The notes under the pieces: generated by a model
Database searches by the model: none
What the model was told of the DNA's origin: nothing
What the model saw: the letters and a program-made list of their open reading frames with translations, nothing else
Made by a program: the position numbers and the translations under genes
Part shown: piece after piece, positions 9,033 through 17,430 of the stretch
Layout: each line of letters starts with the position of its first letter
Numbering within the stretch: the stretch's first letter is position 1
Origin: QWHO01 sp021404945
GTDB lineage: Bacteria; Vulcanimicrobiota; Xenobia; Xenobiales; QWHO01
DNA: 64,000 bases
Assembly: GCA_963169765.1 (NCBI GenBank)
Contig: CAUJEN010000052.1
Location: 1-64,000, forward strand
Direction: 5' to 3'

Positions 9033-11642
9033 CTACGCGCGGCGTCGCGTGCGAAGCAGCGTACCGCCGACGGCCAGGCCCGAATCGAGCTGGGCGATCC
9101 CGCCCGCAGCCGTCGGAAGAACGCCCGAGGCCTGGCCGAAGAGGCTGTGCAGCACCGCCTCGCGCGCCTCGCCCGCGGCCACGCGCTCTTCGACCCGGGC
9201 GAAATCCACGCCAGCCCTGGAGCTGTCCCCTTCGTGCAGGCTCAGCAGCTTGACGAAGGTCTCCCCCTGAGCCGCTTCGGGCAGCCCCTCGGGCACTCGC
9301 TCGAGCATTCTCCAGAGAGCCTGCGCCACACCGGCCTCGCCCGTGCGCTCTGCGATCGCGCCCACCCAGGGGGCGTTCGAGCCCTGCACCGCCTGCACGC
9401 GCATCCTCATCCCGTCGGCGCTGACCCCCAGCAGCTCGTTCAGTTCCTCGGCGGGAAGCTTCTCGACCCCGCTCAGGGCCAGCCGCCCCAACCGGTCGTA
9501 GTCGATCCCCTCGCTGTCCAGGGGCAAAATCTGGTCGAACCTGAGCCGCGAATTCTGCGCCTGAGCGCAATCCTCGGGGGAGAGGGGCAGGGGACGGCCG
9601 TTGAGACGCGCCCAGGCCAGGGCCGAGGTCGCCCTCACGCCCAGCTCGCGCGCGTCGTTGATTGGCCCAAACCCCAGTCCGGTGGCGGCCGGGACGGGGC
9701 TCGAGAGGAAGTCCTTGCCAAGCGGGTCCTGCTCCCAGCGGTGCGAGTAGCGACCGGCTTCGGCCAGCGCAACCAGTGCCAGCGCCTCTGCCTGCAGCTC
9801 CCTGACCCGATCCTTTTGGCCCATGACCTGGGCCACCATGAGGTCTTGCAGAATCAGGTCATTGGCGATGGGCAGGCTCGTTTGTTGCTCACTCAGGGGG
9901 CCAGCGTGAAACTGAGCATCCTGGCTGATGCCCAACAACCTGCGCACCGATTCGGCATCGCGCGTCATCGCCACCCAGTAGGGATTGTCGGCCAGCGGCT
10001 TGCCGCCTCCGCCCATCGAGCTCGAGGTGCGACCCACCCTTGTCGTGGGCTCCACCTTTCCGTCCAGCTCCGCCCGTCCCAGGTGGCCGGAGGTACCCAG
10101 CCGCAAGAGTGTGCGCACGGCCGCCTCGCGGGTGGTGGCGTCATCGAGCACCGTGGCCTTGAGGTAGTCGCGCACCGGACCCGCGACCTCCGGCGAGAGG
10201 TCGGGGAGGGGGAGGTGCTCGGCCACCTTGCCGGGCTCGGGAACGCTCGCCAGTCGCTCGAGGATCTTGTGGGGAAGGCGGTACTCGGACTGCAGGTAGC
10301 TGGCCCAGCTCTCCGGGCTAGAGAGCTCGGCTTCGCGGGTGGCCCGCTCGGCCGCGATCCGTTCGGCGGTCGGGATGCGGGGGTCGTGGAGCTCGCTGGC
10401 CTGGCGGTATTCCTTCTCGACCGCCTCTTTCAGGGGCTCGAGCAGGTCGCCTGGCTCGGACGGCGTGCTGAGGGCATCGCGCAGGGCGTCTTGCAGCTTG
10501 GAGGTATCCAAGCTGAACAGGTCGGCAAGTTGCAGCCCGGCCAGACCACCGAACTCCTGGTGCAGGCGCCGCCCGAAAAGCTCCACCGAGTCTTTGGGAA
10601 AGGCCAGGTCGCTGTTCAGGAGACGGGAGGTCATCTGCTCATACCCCTGGATGGGATGGAGCGCGCTGACCACCTTCCCGGCCTGCTCGACCGGGTCTGC
10701 CGATGGGTTCTCGCGTGCCTCCTGGAGGGCCGCGCAGGCCTTCTCGAGGTGCCCGGCAAGCTCGGTCAGAGCTTCCTGGCGGCGAGTGCGCTGCTCCTCG
10801 GGGCTCGAGAGGCGGTAACTGCCGTCTTTGCCCTGATGCAGCACCGCCGAATGACTTTTCCGGAGCGTGGCGGCCTGGCAGTCCGCCGCACCTTTCATGA
10901 TCGTGTTGGGCACCTCCACGAACACTTCCAGCAGCTCCTCGGGCAACCCGGTGAGGCGCACCAGCTCGCGCTTGTCGAGCGGCCCGAGCCGGGCCAGCTG
11001 CTCGAGAATCATCCCCTGACAACGATTCACCGCCTCGGGGTCTTTGAGCAGGACGGCCTCGGGGGTCCTCTCCGAGTCCATCATCCCGAGAGCCAGTCCG
11101 TCGCGGCTGAATACCTTCCCAAGCGGCTCCAGACCGCGGCTCATCAGCTCGTCCAGCGAGTAGACGGGCAGCGGCCTGGCCGGGGGGATGGGCGGCATCA
11201 GAGAGAGCAGGTCGGGCGCGAAGGGGCGCACCGTTGGCGGGGTCAGCCCAAGAGCCTGCTCTCCCGCGATGATCAGTTTGTGGTGGAGACGGCTGCGCTG
11301 CTGGATGGCCATCATCTCGTTGAGGAGGTCAATGTTGGAGGGCGCGTGGTCCCCGCCGGACAGCAGGAAGCCCTCGCCAAGGAGATCACTGAAGCTCGTG
11401 CGTCGGACAGCGTCGTCGCGCGGCCAGGCGCGCTCGTGAGCGGGTGGGGGCCCGGTCGGGGTCGGCTCGGTCGGGGTTCCTGGCAGGAAGGGGCGCAGCT
11501 TCTCGGGTTGAGCGGTGACCGACGAGCCCAGGGAGTCGCGGACCCACAGCGAGTCCGGCACCTCGTGCTCGCGATTGCCGGTGTTGCCCGTGATTGACGC
11601 AAGGGGGCCCAGGGGACCGATTGGGAAATTGGCCGATGCCAT
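9033..11642 (-). CDS. 869-residue protein of unknown function with GG-basic C-terminal tail
   Basis: I do not recognise this protein. It is 869 residues, mostly helical, soluble, with no signal peptide or membrane segment. Residues 1-75 are low-complexity, rich in Pro, Gly and Thr, and look disordered. The middle (about 200-700) alternates amphipathic helices with short loops. The C-terminus is unusual: after a Gly/Ala-rich segment it ends in VGGTLLRTRRRA, close in form to the ends of three proteins at 51.6-57.5 kb (VGGVRVRKR, VGGVRLRPRK, IGGVRLKRK). The opposite strand is open for almost the same length, but that reading is rich in His, Arg, Gln and Gly with almost no Lys, as antisense shadows are in GC-rich DNA. 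The N-terminal disorder and the tail resemble the 1356-residue protein. I infer a lineage-specific exported or surface-related protein. Confidence 0.6.
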   Translation of the reverse strand: MASANFPIGPLGPLASITGNTGNREHEVPDSLWVRDSLGSSVTAQPEKLRPFLPGTPTEPTPTGPPPAHERAWPRDDAVRRTSFSDLLGEGFLLSGGDHAPSNIDLLNEMMAIQQRSRLHHKLIIAGEQALGLTPPTVRPFAPDLLSLMPPIPPARPLPVYSLDELMSRGLEPLGKVFSRDGLALGMMDSERTPEAVLLKDPEAVNRCQGMILEQLARLGPLDKRELVRLTGLPEELLEVFVEVPNTIMKGAADCQAATLRKSHSAVLHQGKDGSYRLSSPEEQRTRRQEALTELAGHLEKACAALQEARENPSADPVEQAGKVVSALHPIQGYEQMTSRLLNSDLAFPKDSVELFGRRLHQEFGGLAGLQLADLFSLDTSKLQDALRDALSTPSEPGDLLEPLKEAVEKEYRQASELHDPRIPTAERIAAERATREAELSSPESWASYLQSEYRLPHKILERLASVPEPGKVAEHLPLPDLSPEVAGPVRDYLKATVLDDATTREAAVRTLLRLGTSGHLGRAELDGKVEPTTRVGRTSSSMGGGGKPLADNPYWVAMTRDAESVRRLLGISQDAQFHAGPLSEQQTSLPIANDLILQDLMVAQVMGQKDRVRELQAEALALVALAEAGRYSHRWEQDPLGKDFLSSPVPAATGLGFGPINDARELGVRATSALAWARLNGRPLPLSPEDCAQAQNSRLRFDQILPLDSEGIDYDRLGRLALSGVEKLPAEELNELLGVSADGMRMRVQAVQGSNAPWVGAIAERTGEAGVAQALWRMLERVPEGLPEAAQGETFVKLLSLHEGDSSRAGVDFARVEERVAAGEAREAVLHSLFGQASGVLPTAAGGIAQLDSGLAVGGTLLRTRRRA

Positions 11643-11926
11643 TGGGGTTGATTCGATTTTGGGCGGAGTTGGACCTGCGTGGGCCGGAGTGACCCGCGAT
11701 CAGCAGCAGCAAGCTTCTCGAGGCTGATGCGAGTTGCTGCGCGAGCGAGTCGAGCGGCTGGCTGCGGCAAGGTGTCTCTTCTCAGACTGCCTGCGCCCGA
11801 AAGCACAGGCACCGGTCCTACGACGTAGCAACCCTGGATGGGGAGCAAAACGGGTCAAGGCCTTGAGCGGCTCCACAGGCTTCTTCTGGTCCTGGCGCGA
11901 GAGTTCGTTCCCCGCGATGAGGGATT

Positions 11927-12550
11927 TCAGCGATTCCTCAGCCAGTCCCGAAAGGAATGCAACACCCGGGAAGTCATCTGCGTGCCGCCCTGGCGGGCAA
12001 AGCGGGCCAGGACCTGGGGATCGAACCCGGGGAAGGTGGGACTGGCGGACTGCTCGACATAGCTCTCTTCCGAAGTCAGGCACAGGATGTGCAGCTCCTC
12101 TTGAGCGGTCCAGAGCCAGATCTCGGGCACCCTCATGGCGCCATAAATCCCTATCCGGTTGAGCAGCCCGCGGCTGACCTCCACCTCGACCGCCAGATCT
12201 GGAGGCGGATAACGCTCCGGGTCATAGCGAACCATCTCGACGACGTCCCGGCCGTGCTGGATCCAGTAGCACTCATCCGGCTCGATGCCGCGGTCGAGGT
12301 CCTGGCGCTGAAAGGTCTGACTGCCCCCGCAGACAAAATCCTGGCCCAGCTCGAGCATCAGGCACTCTAGCAAGCGTCCAATCACGCTCTTCTTGCGCTC
12401 ATGCTCGTTGGAAGTGGTCATGATCTCGAGCTCCCCCCGATCGTAAGTCAGGCGCAACCGGGGTTGCTCACCGACCAACTCGATCAGCGTCTGGTAGCCC
12501 TTCCAATCCACACGGACAACGACTCTCTGTTCTGTCTCCAGCAGGTCCAT
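11927..12550 (-). CDS. Uma2-family (DUF820) PD-(D/E)XK endonuclease-like protein
   Basis: The 207-residue protein matches the Uma2/DUF820 family, a restriction-endonuclease-like fold that is common in cyanobacteria and many environmental bacteria. Landmarks in order are RLTYDRGELEIMTTSNEHE near residue 34, the acidic IEPDECYWIQ near 88, and the catalytic strand PPPDLAVEVEVSR near 115, where the usual D and E-x-E/K positions are filled. Its biological role is unknown; members are often orphan genes. It stands alone, separated by 284 bases from the 869-residue gene downstream and by 230 bases from a divergent secreted protein upstream. The ATG start at 12550 is adequate; no strong ribosome site decides it. 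Confidence 0.85.
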   Translation of the reverse strand: MDLLETEQRVVVRVDWKGYQTLIELVGEQPRLRLTYDRGELEIMTTSNEHERKKSVIGRLLECLMLELGQDFVCGGSQTFQRQDLDRGIEPDECYWIQHGRDVVEMVRYDPERYPPPDLAVEVEVSRGLLNRIGIYGAMRVPEIWLWTAQEELHILCLTSEESYVEQSASPTFPGFDPQVLARFARQGGTQMTSRVLHSFRDWLRNR

Positions 12551-12780
12551 ACCCTTAGATTACGCCAGAGCGCTCATTCATTGCAACCGGCAGGCCACAG
12601 CGGGTGGCCGTCTGCACCTCTACCCCGTGCATCAGCACGCGGAGGCACTCAAAGGGGTCGGAATGACCCGCTCCCCCGTGACTCCGGATGACCCGGTGCG
12701 ATGGAGGCCGTTCCCGTTCAGGCCCCTCGGTTTGGAGGTCCGGGCGCAGGCCCGGCTCAGCGCCCGTCGAAGCGCCCGCC

Positions 12781-14709
12781 ATGCTTGCGACCCGCATCGC
12801 CGCACTCCTGGTGACAGCGATTCTATTCATGGCCCCGGCCCGAGCGGTGGAGCTCGACTTTCAGCTCATGGACTGGCAGCCTTCCAAGGACCCCGCCGTC
12901 AACGCCCGCATCGCCCAGCGCTACCAGCTCGACCTGAGCAAGCTGCCCACCCTGCAGCGCACCCCCGACGGCCTGGTGCTGACCAACCCGGGCGGCGCCC
13001 CCACGGCCCTGGCCTACGCCCCGGTGGGGATGGCCGCGGGCAGCTTCACGCTGCGCTTCGAGGCCCGCTCGGACGCAAGGCGAGCGGCCTCGGCCCGCTT
13101 CGGCCCGGCCCGGCTCGACTTCACCGCCACCCCGGAGTGGACCCCGCACTCTCTCACCGCCGAGGCCCCCGGACCGCTGGGACCGAGCGGGGTGGCCATG
13201 GCGCTCAAGAGCCGCCAGGGCACCCTCGAGGTCCGCGGGCTCACCGTCGTGCGCACCGCTTTCCGCATCCGGGTGCAGACCGTCCCCCAGCTGGTGGTGG
13301 CCGCCGGCGAGGGCCAGGGCACGCTGGTAGGGGTGCTGGTGCACGTGGCCGGGGAAGTACCCAAAGGCCTGAAGATGGAATTCCGCCTGGTGCCCACTCC
13401 TCGCTGGCAGGAGGCCGCCCTGGGACCCACCGAGCCGCTGGCCGTGGTCACCGAGCACCAGACCGAGCAGAGCCAGGTGGCCCTGACCTGGCTCCAGTAC
13501 CTGCCCATGGGGCTCACGCCCCAGACCACGGTCTTCTTCCGCGAGCCTCTCCAGCCGGGTTTGCTGCGCTGGCGGGTGGTGGACGAGCAGGGCCAGATCA
13601 TCCACGCGGGGGGGGATACGCGGCTGGGGCCCGAGCCGGTCGTTCAGAACGGTCTGGCCCGCCGAGCCATCACGATTCGCGAGGACGGCGTGCTGCAGAG
13701 CGACGGCCGCACCTTCTTTCCGGTGGGAGTTGTGCTGCGCGAGGCGACCCCTGACAAGCTGCGCCAGGTGCAGTCGCTGGGCCTGAACCTGGTCCAGGCC
13801 CAGAAGCTGGCCGACCCCGCCGCCTTCGTGACCCGGGCGGGCAAGCTGGGCATCCAGGTGGTGCTGCCGGCCGGGCTGACCGCCGAGCAGAAAGACTTCC
13901 CGGCCGCCGCCGCGGCCCGAGCCGGTCAGCTGGGCAACCTGCCCTTCCTGGCCTGGAGCCTGGTGGAGCAGCCCGACCAGCGGCCCGAGTACATCCCCCT
14001 GCTCGACCGGATGTACGTGGCCCTGCATCAGGCCGACGCCCGTCCCGTCTTCCAATCCAACCACAACCCCGCCAGCCTGGGCCTGTTGGGCCAGAGCGCC
14101 GACATCGTGGCCCTGGACCCGTTCCCCCTCAGCGACCTCCCCTCTCCGGTCAGCACCGTGGCCACATGGCTGGATCAGGCCCGCTTGACCCTGCCGGCCG
14201 GCCGCTCGCTCTGGTTCGTCAACCAGGCCTTCGTGCAGTCTCCTACCTGGAGCCGCCCGCCCTCCTTCGAGCAGCTGCGCTGCATGGACTGGCTGGCCCT
14301 CAACCACGGGGCCAAGGGAATCCTCTACGCGTTCCTCGAGGAGGGCGATTGGAAGCTGCTCGACAGCCCCCTGGCCGAGGCGGTGCGCCGCCAGGCCACC
14401 GAGATCAGCGCCCTGGAGCCTTATCTCACGGGCGAAGGGCCGGTGGGCGTCGATCTCGAGGGCCCGGTGGACGCGGCCATCTTCCGCGATCCCAGGGGGC
14501 GGGCTCTGCTTTCGGTGGTGAACGTCTCCGACCGCAACACCACCGGCGAGCTCTCACTGGGCAAGGTGGGCAGCGTGCGCGAGCTGCCCAACGGTCCTCC
14601 TCTGCCGGGCGGGACCCTGAAGCTGCAGCTGTCTCCCTATCAGGTGCGGCTCTATCTGCTGGAGAAGGATCCGCCCCCTCCGCCCACCCTCGAGCCGGAA
14701 GTCCCCTGA
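12781..14709 (+). CDS. secreted glycosidase-like protein of unknown specificity
   Basis: The 642-residue protein begins with a signal peptide (MLATRIAALLVTAILFMAPARAVE; cleavage likely after ARA). Residues 25-180 look like a beta-sandwich, carbohydrate-binding-like region. From about residue 300 a barrel-like domain starts with GRTFFPVGVVLREATPDKL and continues through LGLNLVQAQ, QADARPVFQSNHNP, SADIVALDPFPLSDLPSP and GAKGILYAFLEEGDWK, which resemble beta-galactosidase or GH42-like folds. A C-terminal beta domain contains ALLSVVNVSDRNT. I could not place catalytic glutamates with confidence, so enzyme activity is unproven. I chose ATG 12781 for the signal peptide. Its 5' region has a decayed duplicate at 6417-6560. 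Confidence 0.6.
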   Translation: MLATRIAALLVTAILFMAPARAVELDFQLMDWQPSKDPAVNARIAQRYQLDLSKLPTLQRTPDGLVLTNPGGAPTALAYAPVGMAAGSFTLRFEARSDARRAASARFGPARLDFTATPEWTPHSLTAEAPGPLGPSGVAMALKSRQGTLEVRGLTVVRTAFRIRVQTVPQLVVAAGEGQGTLVGVLVHVAGEVPKGLKMEFRLVPTPRWQEAALGPTEPLAVVTEHQTEQSQVALTWLQYLPMGLTPQTTVFFREPLQPGLLRWRVVDEQGQIIHAGGDTRLGPEPVVQNGLARRAITIREDGVLQSDGRTFFPVGVVLREATPDKLRQVQSLGLNLVQAQKLADPAAFVTRAGKLGIQVVLPAGLTAEQKDFPAAAAARAGQLGNLPFLAWSLVEQPDQRPEYIPLLDRMYVALHQADARPVFQSNHNPASLGLLGQSADIVALDPFPLSDLPSPVSTVATWLDQARLTLPAGRSLWFVNQAFVQSPTWSRPPSFEQLRCMDWLALNHGAKGILYAFLEEGDWKLLDSPLAEAVRRQATEISALEPYLTGEGPVGVDLEGPVDAAIFRDPRGRALLSVVNVSDRNTTGELSLGKVGSVRELPNGPPLPGGTLKLQLSPYQVRLYLLEKDPPPPPTLEPEVP

Positions 14710-14755
14710 GGAGGTCCTCGAGCCAGCCCGGCGAAGCCCAACGCGGTTCAAAAAT

Positions 14756-15619
14756 ATGGCCTTTCTGCTCCGTTACGTCACCACGACCGACCGCCGACCG
14801 GTCGGTCTTCGCGAGGTTGAGCGAGCGCTCGAGTTGAGCGGCCCGCTGACCTCGCGCCCCTCCAGGATCCAGGGCGAGCGCAGCCACTACTACCAGAACC
14901 CCGATACCGGCGTGCACTGCCGCTTCGTCAGCTACGAGCCGCACGAGACAGGCGACATCGGGCTCGACTTCGAGATGCTCCAGCCCACTCCGCGTTTTTT
15001 TGCCCTGGAAGCCCTGCCACTGGCGGTCTCGGTGGCGCGCGAGCTGCGCGCCCACGTGCAGGTGCTCGAGCCGCGCCCCCCCACACGCCCCTTCGTGCCC
15101 ACCGTGGAATCGTTGCTGGTGGCCTGGCAAGACGGCAACCAGCAGTCCATCGAAGAGCTGACGGCCGAAGGCCATCCCCCCGCCTTCTGCTCGCCCGAGG
15201 CGCTGGAGGACTCCTGGGAATACATGACTCTCTACCCCGAGATGCGGCGCCGCTACGCCAAGAACGGCATGCAGGTGCCCCCGATCCGCCTCTTGCTGCG
15301 CAAGAGCGACGGCCGGGTGCTGCGGGTGGCCACCTGGAAGGGTCTCGGCCCCATCGTGCTGCCTGAGACCGACCTGGTGGAGCTGATCCGCCCTCCCGGG
15401 GGGCTCGAGGACGGCAAACTGTTCGACTGCGAGGAGCTGGTGGAGGCCTGCCGGCCCCACGTGCGCGAAATCTCTCAGCCCATCTTCCACTACATCTTCG
15501 ACAAGGACCGCGCCCCCGAGGCCATGGTGGACGCGGTCGGGCATCTCGCGGGCCGCACCGCCCGCCAGTTCGAGCCGATCGACTTCGACCAGGTCACCGA
15601 CGAGCTGCCTCAGCGCTGA
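14756..15619 (+). CDS. hypothetical protein, 287 residues
   Basis: I do not recognise this protein. It is soluble, with no signal peptide or membrane segment, and has a mixed alpha/beta composition. Visible features are SHYYQNPDTGVHCRFVSYE near residue 43, GDIGLDFEMLQPTPRFFALE near 66, and a C-terminal helical stretch FHYIFDKDRAPEAM. It starts 47 bases after the secreted glycosidase-like gene on the same strand, so the two may be co-transcribed, but the functions show no obvious link. The ATG at 14756 lacks a good ribosome site. The codon use matches its neighbours, and the reading is protein-like in composition. Confidence 0.6.
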   Translation: MAFLLRYVTTTDRRPVGLREVERALELSGPLTSRPSRIQGERSHYYQNPDTGVHCRFVSYEPHETGDIGLDFEMLQPTPRFFALEALPLAVSVARELRAHVQVLEPRPPTRPFVPTVESLLVAWQDGNQQSIEELTAEGHPPAFCSPEALEDSWEYMTLYPEMRRRYAKNGMQVPPIRLLLRKSDGRVLRVATWKGLGPIVLPETDLVELIRPPGGLEDGKLFDCEELVEACRPHVREISQPIFHYIFDKDRAPEAMVDAVGHLAGRTARQFEPIDFDQVTDELPQR

Positions 15620-15888
15620 TCGCCGCCAGGGCCCTAGTGTATGCGGCCTCGGGAAGGGCGTGGACCGGTCCGTAGACCATCATACCGGCCAGAGATGAAC
15701 AGTATGTTAGCGGATTGCTAAGCGCTTGTGAACTTGTTTCCGGGAAATGAACAACTGTGACCGAACCCCCGAAACGCCCGGTCCTTTCGCGCCCCGGCAG
15801 CACAACTTGTTGCCAGAACGTGAACACGACGGAGGATTTACCATCCGGAAACGCCTGTCCAGCAACAACCACGTACAATGGTCTTAAG

Positions 15889-16905
15889 ATGGAAATCAAG
15901 CAGTACTCCCTGGGCAGTCTCTCGCATGCCAGCTCCGTGGTGACCGATCAGGCCACCAGGACCGTCCTCGTGGTCGACCCCCAGCGAGACGTGGACGAGT
16001 ATCTCCAGGAGACCGAGGCCATGGGCGTGACCATCAAGGAGGAGGTGCTAACCCACTTCCACGCCGACTTCGTTTCCGGGCACCTCGAGTTGCAGAAGCG
16101 CACCGGGGCCGCCATCTCGCTGGGCGAGAAAGCGAGACCGGAGTATGACATTGTGCCCAGCCGCGAGGAGGTTGTCATCTGCGGCAAGGCGCGCCTGGAG
16201 GCCCGCGATGCCAGGCTCAACCACAGCCAGCGCGTCGACCTGGGCGACACGGTGCGCGATGCCAACGTGCCCCTCAGCTTCGCACGCGTGCTTGAGCTGC
16301 AACAGGCTGGCGCCCAGGTGCTGGACACGCGCATGCCCGATGACTTCGCCGAGTTCCACCTTAAGAACGCCGTCAATGTGGGGCTCGACGGTCGCTTCGC
16401 CCAGTTCGCTGGCTCTCTGCTCGACCCGGAGCGTCCCCTGGTGGTGATCGCCCCGGTGGGACGCGAGGTCGAGACCATCACGCGGCTCGGCCAGGTAGGC
16501 TTCGAGAATGTGGCCGGCTACCTGGAGGGAGGGGCCTGCTTCATTCCCCCCGAGCACCGCTCCAGCCAGCCCCGCATTTCGCCTCAGCAACTGGCCGAGC
16601 GGCTGGCCGGCCCCGAGCCACCCTTCGTGCTTGATGTGCGCAGCAACGAGGAGTGGCGCTCAGCCCACCTCGAGGGGGCAGGCCATATTCCTCTGACCGA
16701 GCTGAACCATCGCCTGGAGGAAGTGCCCGCCGAGCAACCCGTGGTGGTGCATTGCGCCAGCGGGTATCGTAGCTCGATGGCGGCCTCGGTGCTGGCTCTG
16801 CACGGACGCGCCTGCGTCACCGACCTGATGGGTGGAATCGCGGCCTGGCAACAGGCTGGTCTTCCGGTCGTGCGGCCTCAGGCCGACTCGGCAGCCTCGA
16901 CCTGA
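15889..16905 (+). CDS. MBL-rhodanese fusion with most of the metallo-beta-lactamase core missing
   Basis: The family (persulfide dioxygenase or BlhA-like MBL fold followed by two rhodanese domains) handles sulfane sulfur and is usually about 450-480 residues; this one is 338. The first 105 residues match the MBL start, including LTHFHADFVSGHLEL (residues 54-68) and GKARLEA. The protein then jumps to the rhodanese region without the TPGHTPE, GD and C-terminal GHG metal-ligand blocks. The first rhodanese (about 130-215) has IAPVGRE where a cysteine loop might be, so it is probably inactive. The second (about 230-330) has an intact loop, VVHCASGYRSS, with Cys289. The frame is open throughout. 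It could be a functional single-cysteine rhodanese with a vestigial MBL part. Confidence 0.75.
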   Translation: MEIKQYSLGSLSHASSVVTDQATRTVLVVDPQRDVDEYLQETEAMGVTIKEEVLTHFHADFVSGHLELQKRTGAAISLGEKARPEYDIVPSREEVVICGKARLEARDARLNHSQRVDLGDTVRDANVPLSFARVLELQQAGAQVLDTRMPDDFAEFHLKNAVNVGLDGRFAQFAGSLLDPERPLVVIAPVGREVETITRLGQVGFENVAGYLEGGACFIPPEHRSSQPRISPQQLAERLAGPEPPFVLDVRSNEEWRSAHLEGAGHIPLTELNHRLEEVPAEQPVVVHCASGYRSSMAASVLALHGRACVTDLMGGIAAWQQAGLPVVRPQADSAAST

Positions 16906-17192
16906 TCGGTTTTCTTGCGCCTGGGCTTGGCGGGAGCTTTGGTCGCCGTGGCCGCTTTGGCGGCGGCGGCTTTGGACGCCTTAGCCGCTTTGGCCTCAGC
17001 CTTTTCCGCCTTCTCCTTGGCTTTCGCCTTGGCCTTGGTCTTGGCCTTGGACTCTTCGGGTACGTTCTGTATGCCAAACTCCATGCACAGCTTTGAGGCC
17101 AGCTGGTCGGAGACGATCAAGCGGTCCCGGTCGAGCCATTGCTCGCCAACCCGCAAAAAAGTTCTTCCTCGATATTCGAATTTGCGCTCCAT
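16878..17192 (-). CDS. small protein with Lys/Ala-rich histone H1-like tail
   Basis: The 104-residue protein has a compact N-terminal half starting MERKFEYRGRTFLRVGEQWL. A low-complexity tail from about residue 50 is built of short Lys-Ala-Lys-Ala and Glu-Lys-Ala runs and ends in a basic PRRKK segment. Such tails occur in bacterial histone H1-like and other nucleic-acid-binding proteins, so DNA or RNA binding is plausible but unproven. I chose ATG 17192 because AGGAAGGGG lies about seven bases upstream. The reading remains open further upstream to 17381, but that part is the remnant of a GGDEF domain. Its 3' end overlaps the convergent MBL-rhodanese gene by 28 bases. Confidence 0.6.
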   Translation of the reverse strand: MERKFEYRGRTFLRVGEQWLDRDRLIVSDQLASKLCMEFGIQNVPEESKAKTKAKAKAKEKAEKAEAKAAKASKAAAAKAATATKAPAKPRRKKTDQVEAAESA

Positions 17193-17309
17193 CTGGGCAC
17201 CCCTTCCTGTTCGGCCGCTCAGGGCCGGCGGGGGAAGACGAGCCTGACCCGTCTTCCAGCCGAAGCGTATTCGATACACCCCCCCCGAAGGCCTGTTATC
17301 GGGAGGGGG

Positions 17310-17393
17310 CCAATCGGCCAGAACCCGGTCGCGGCCACTCGCCTTGGCGCGATGCAGCTCCTCCTCGGCCTTCTCGAGCACCTGGGCAGCAGC
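17310..17393 (-). pseudogene. remnant of a GGDEF domain C-terminus
   Basis: Read on the minus strand right after an in-frame TGA, this stretch encodes AAAQVLEKAEEELHRAKASG followed by RDRV. That is the canonical last helix and RAK-x-x-GRDRV ending of diguanylate cyclase (GGDEF) domains. Nothing of the rest of the domain is visible upstream; instead the GH57 gene ends 38 bases away. I infer a deletion that removed almost all of a diguanylate cyclase gene. Confidence 0.6.
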
Positions 17394-17430
17394 TCACCGA
17401 ATCCGCAGATCGCCGAATGTCGGTTGCCAC

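Noticed and set aside
9015..11597. 860-residue plus-strand frame opposite the 869-residue gene
   Set aside because: Its translation is dominated by His, Arg, Gln, Gly and Leu with almost no Lys, which is the usual antisense shadow in GC-rich DNA. The minus-strand reading has balanced composition and a ribosome-compatible start.
15868..15882. TACAAT near 15876 as a promoter -10 box for the MBL-rhodanese gene
   Set aside because: No -35 match at a sensible distance and it lies only a few bases before the ATG.
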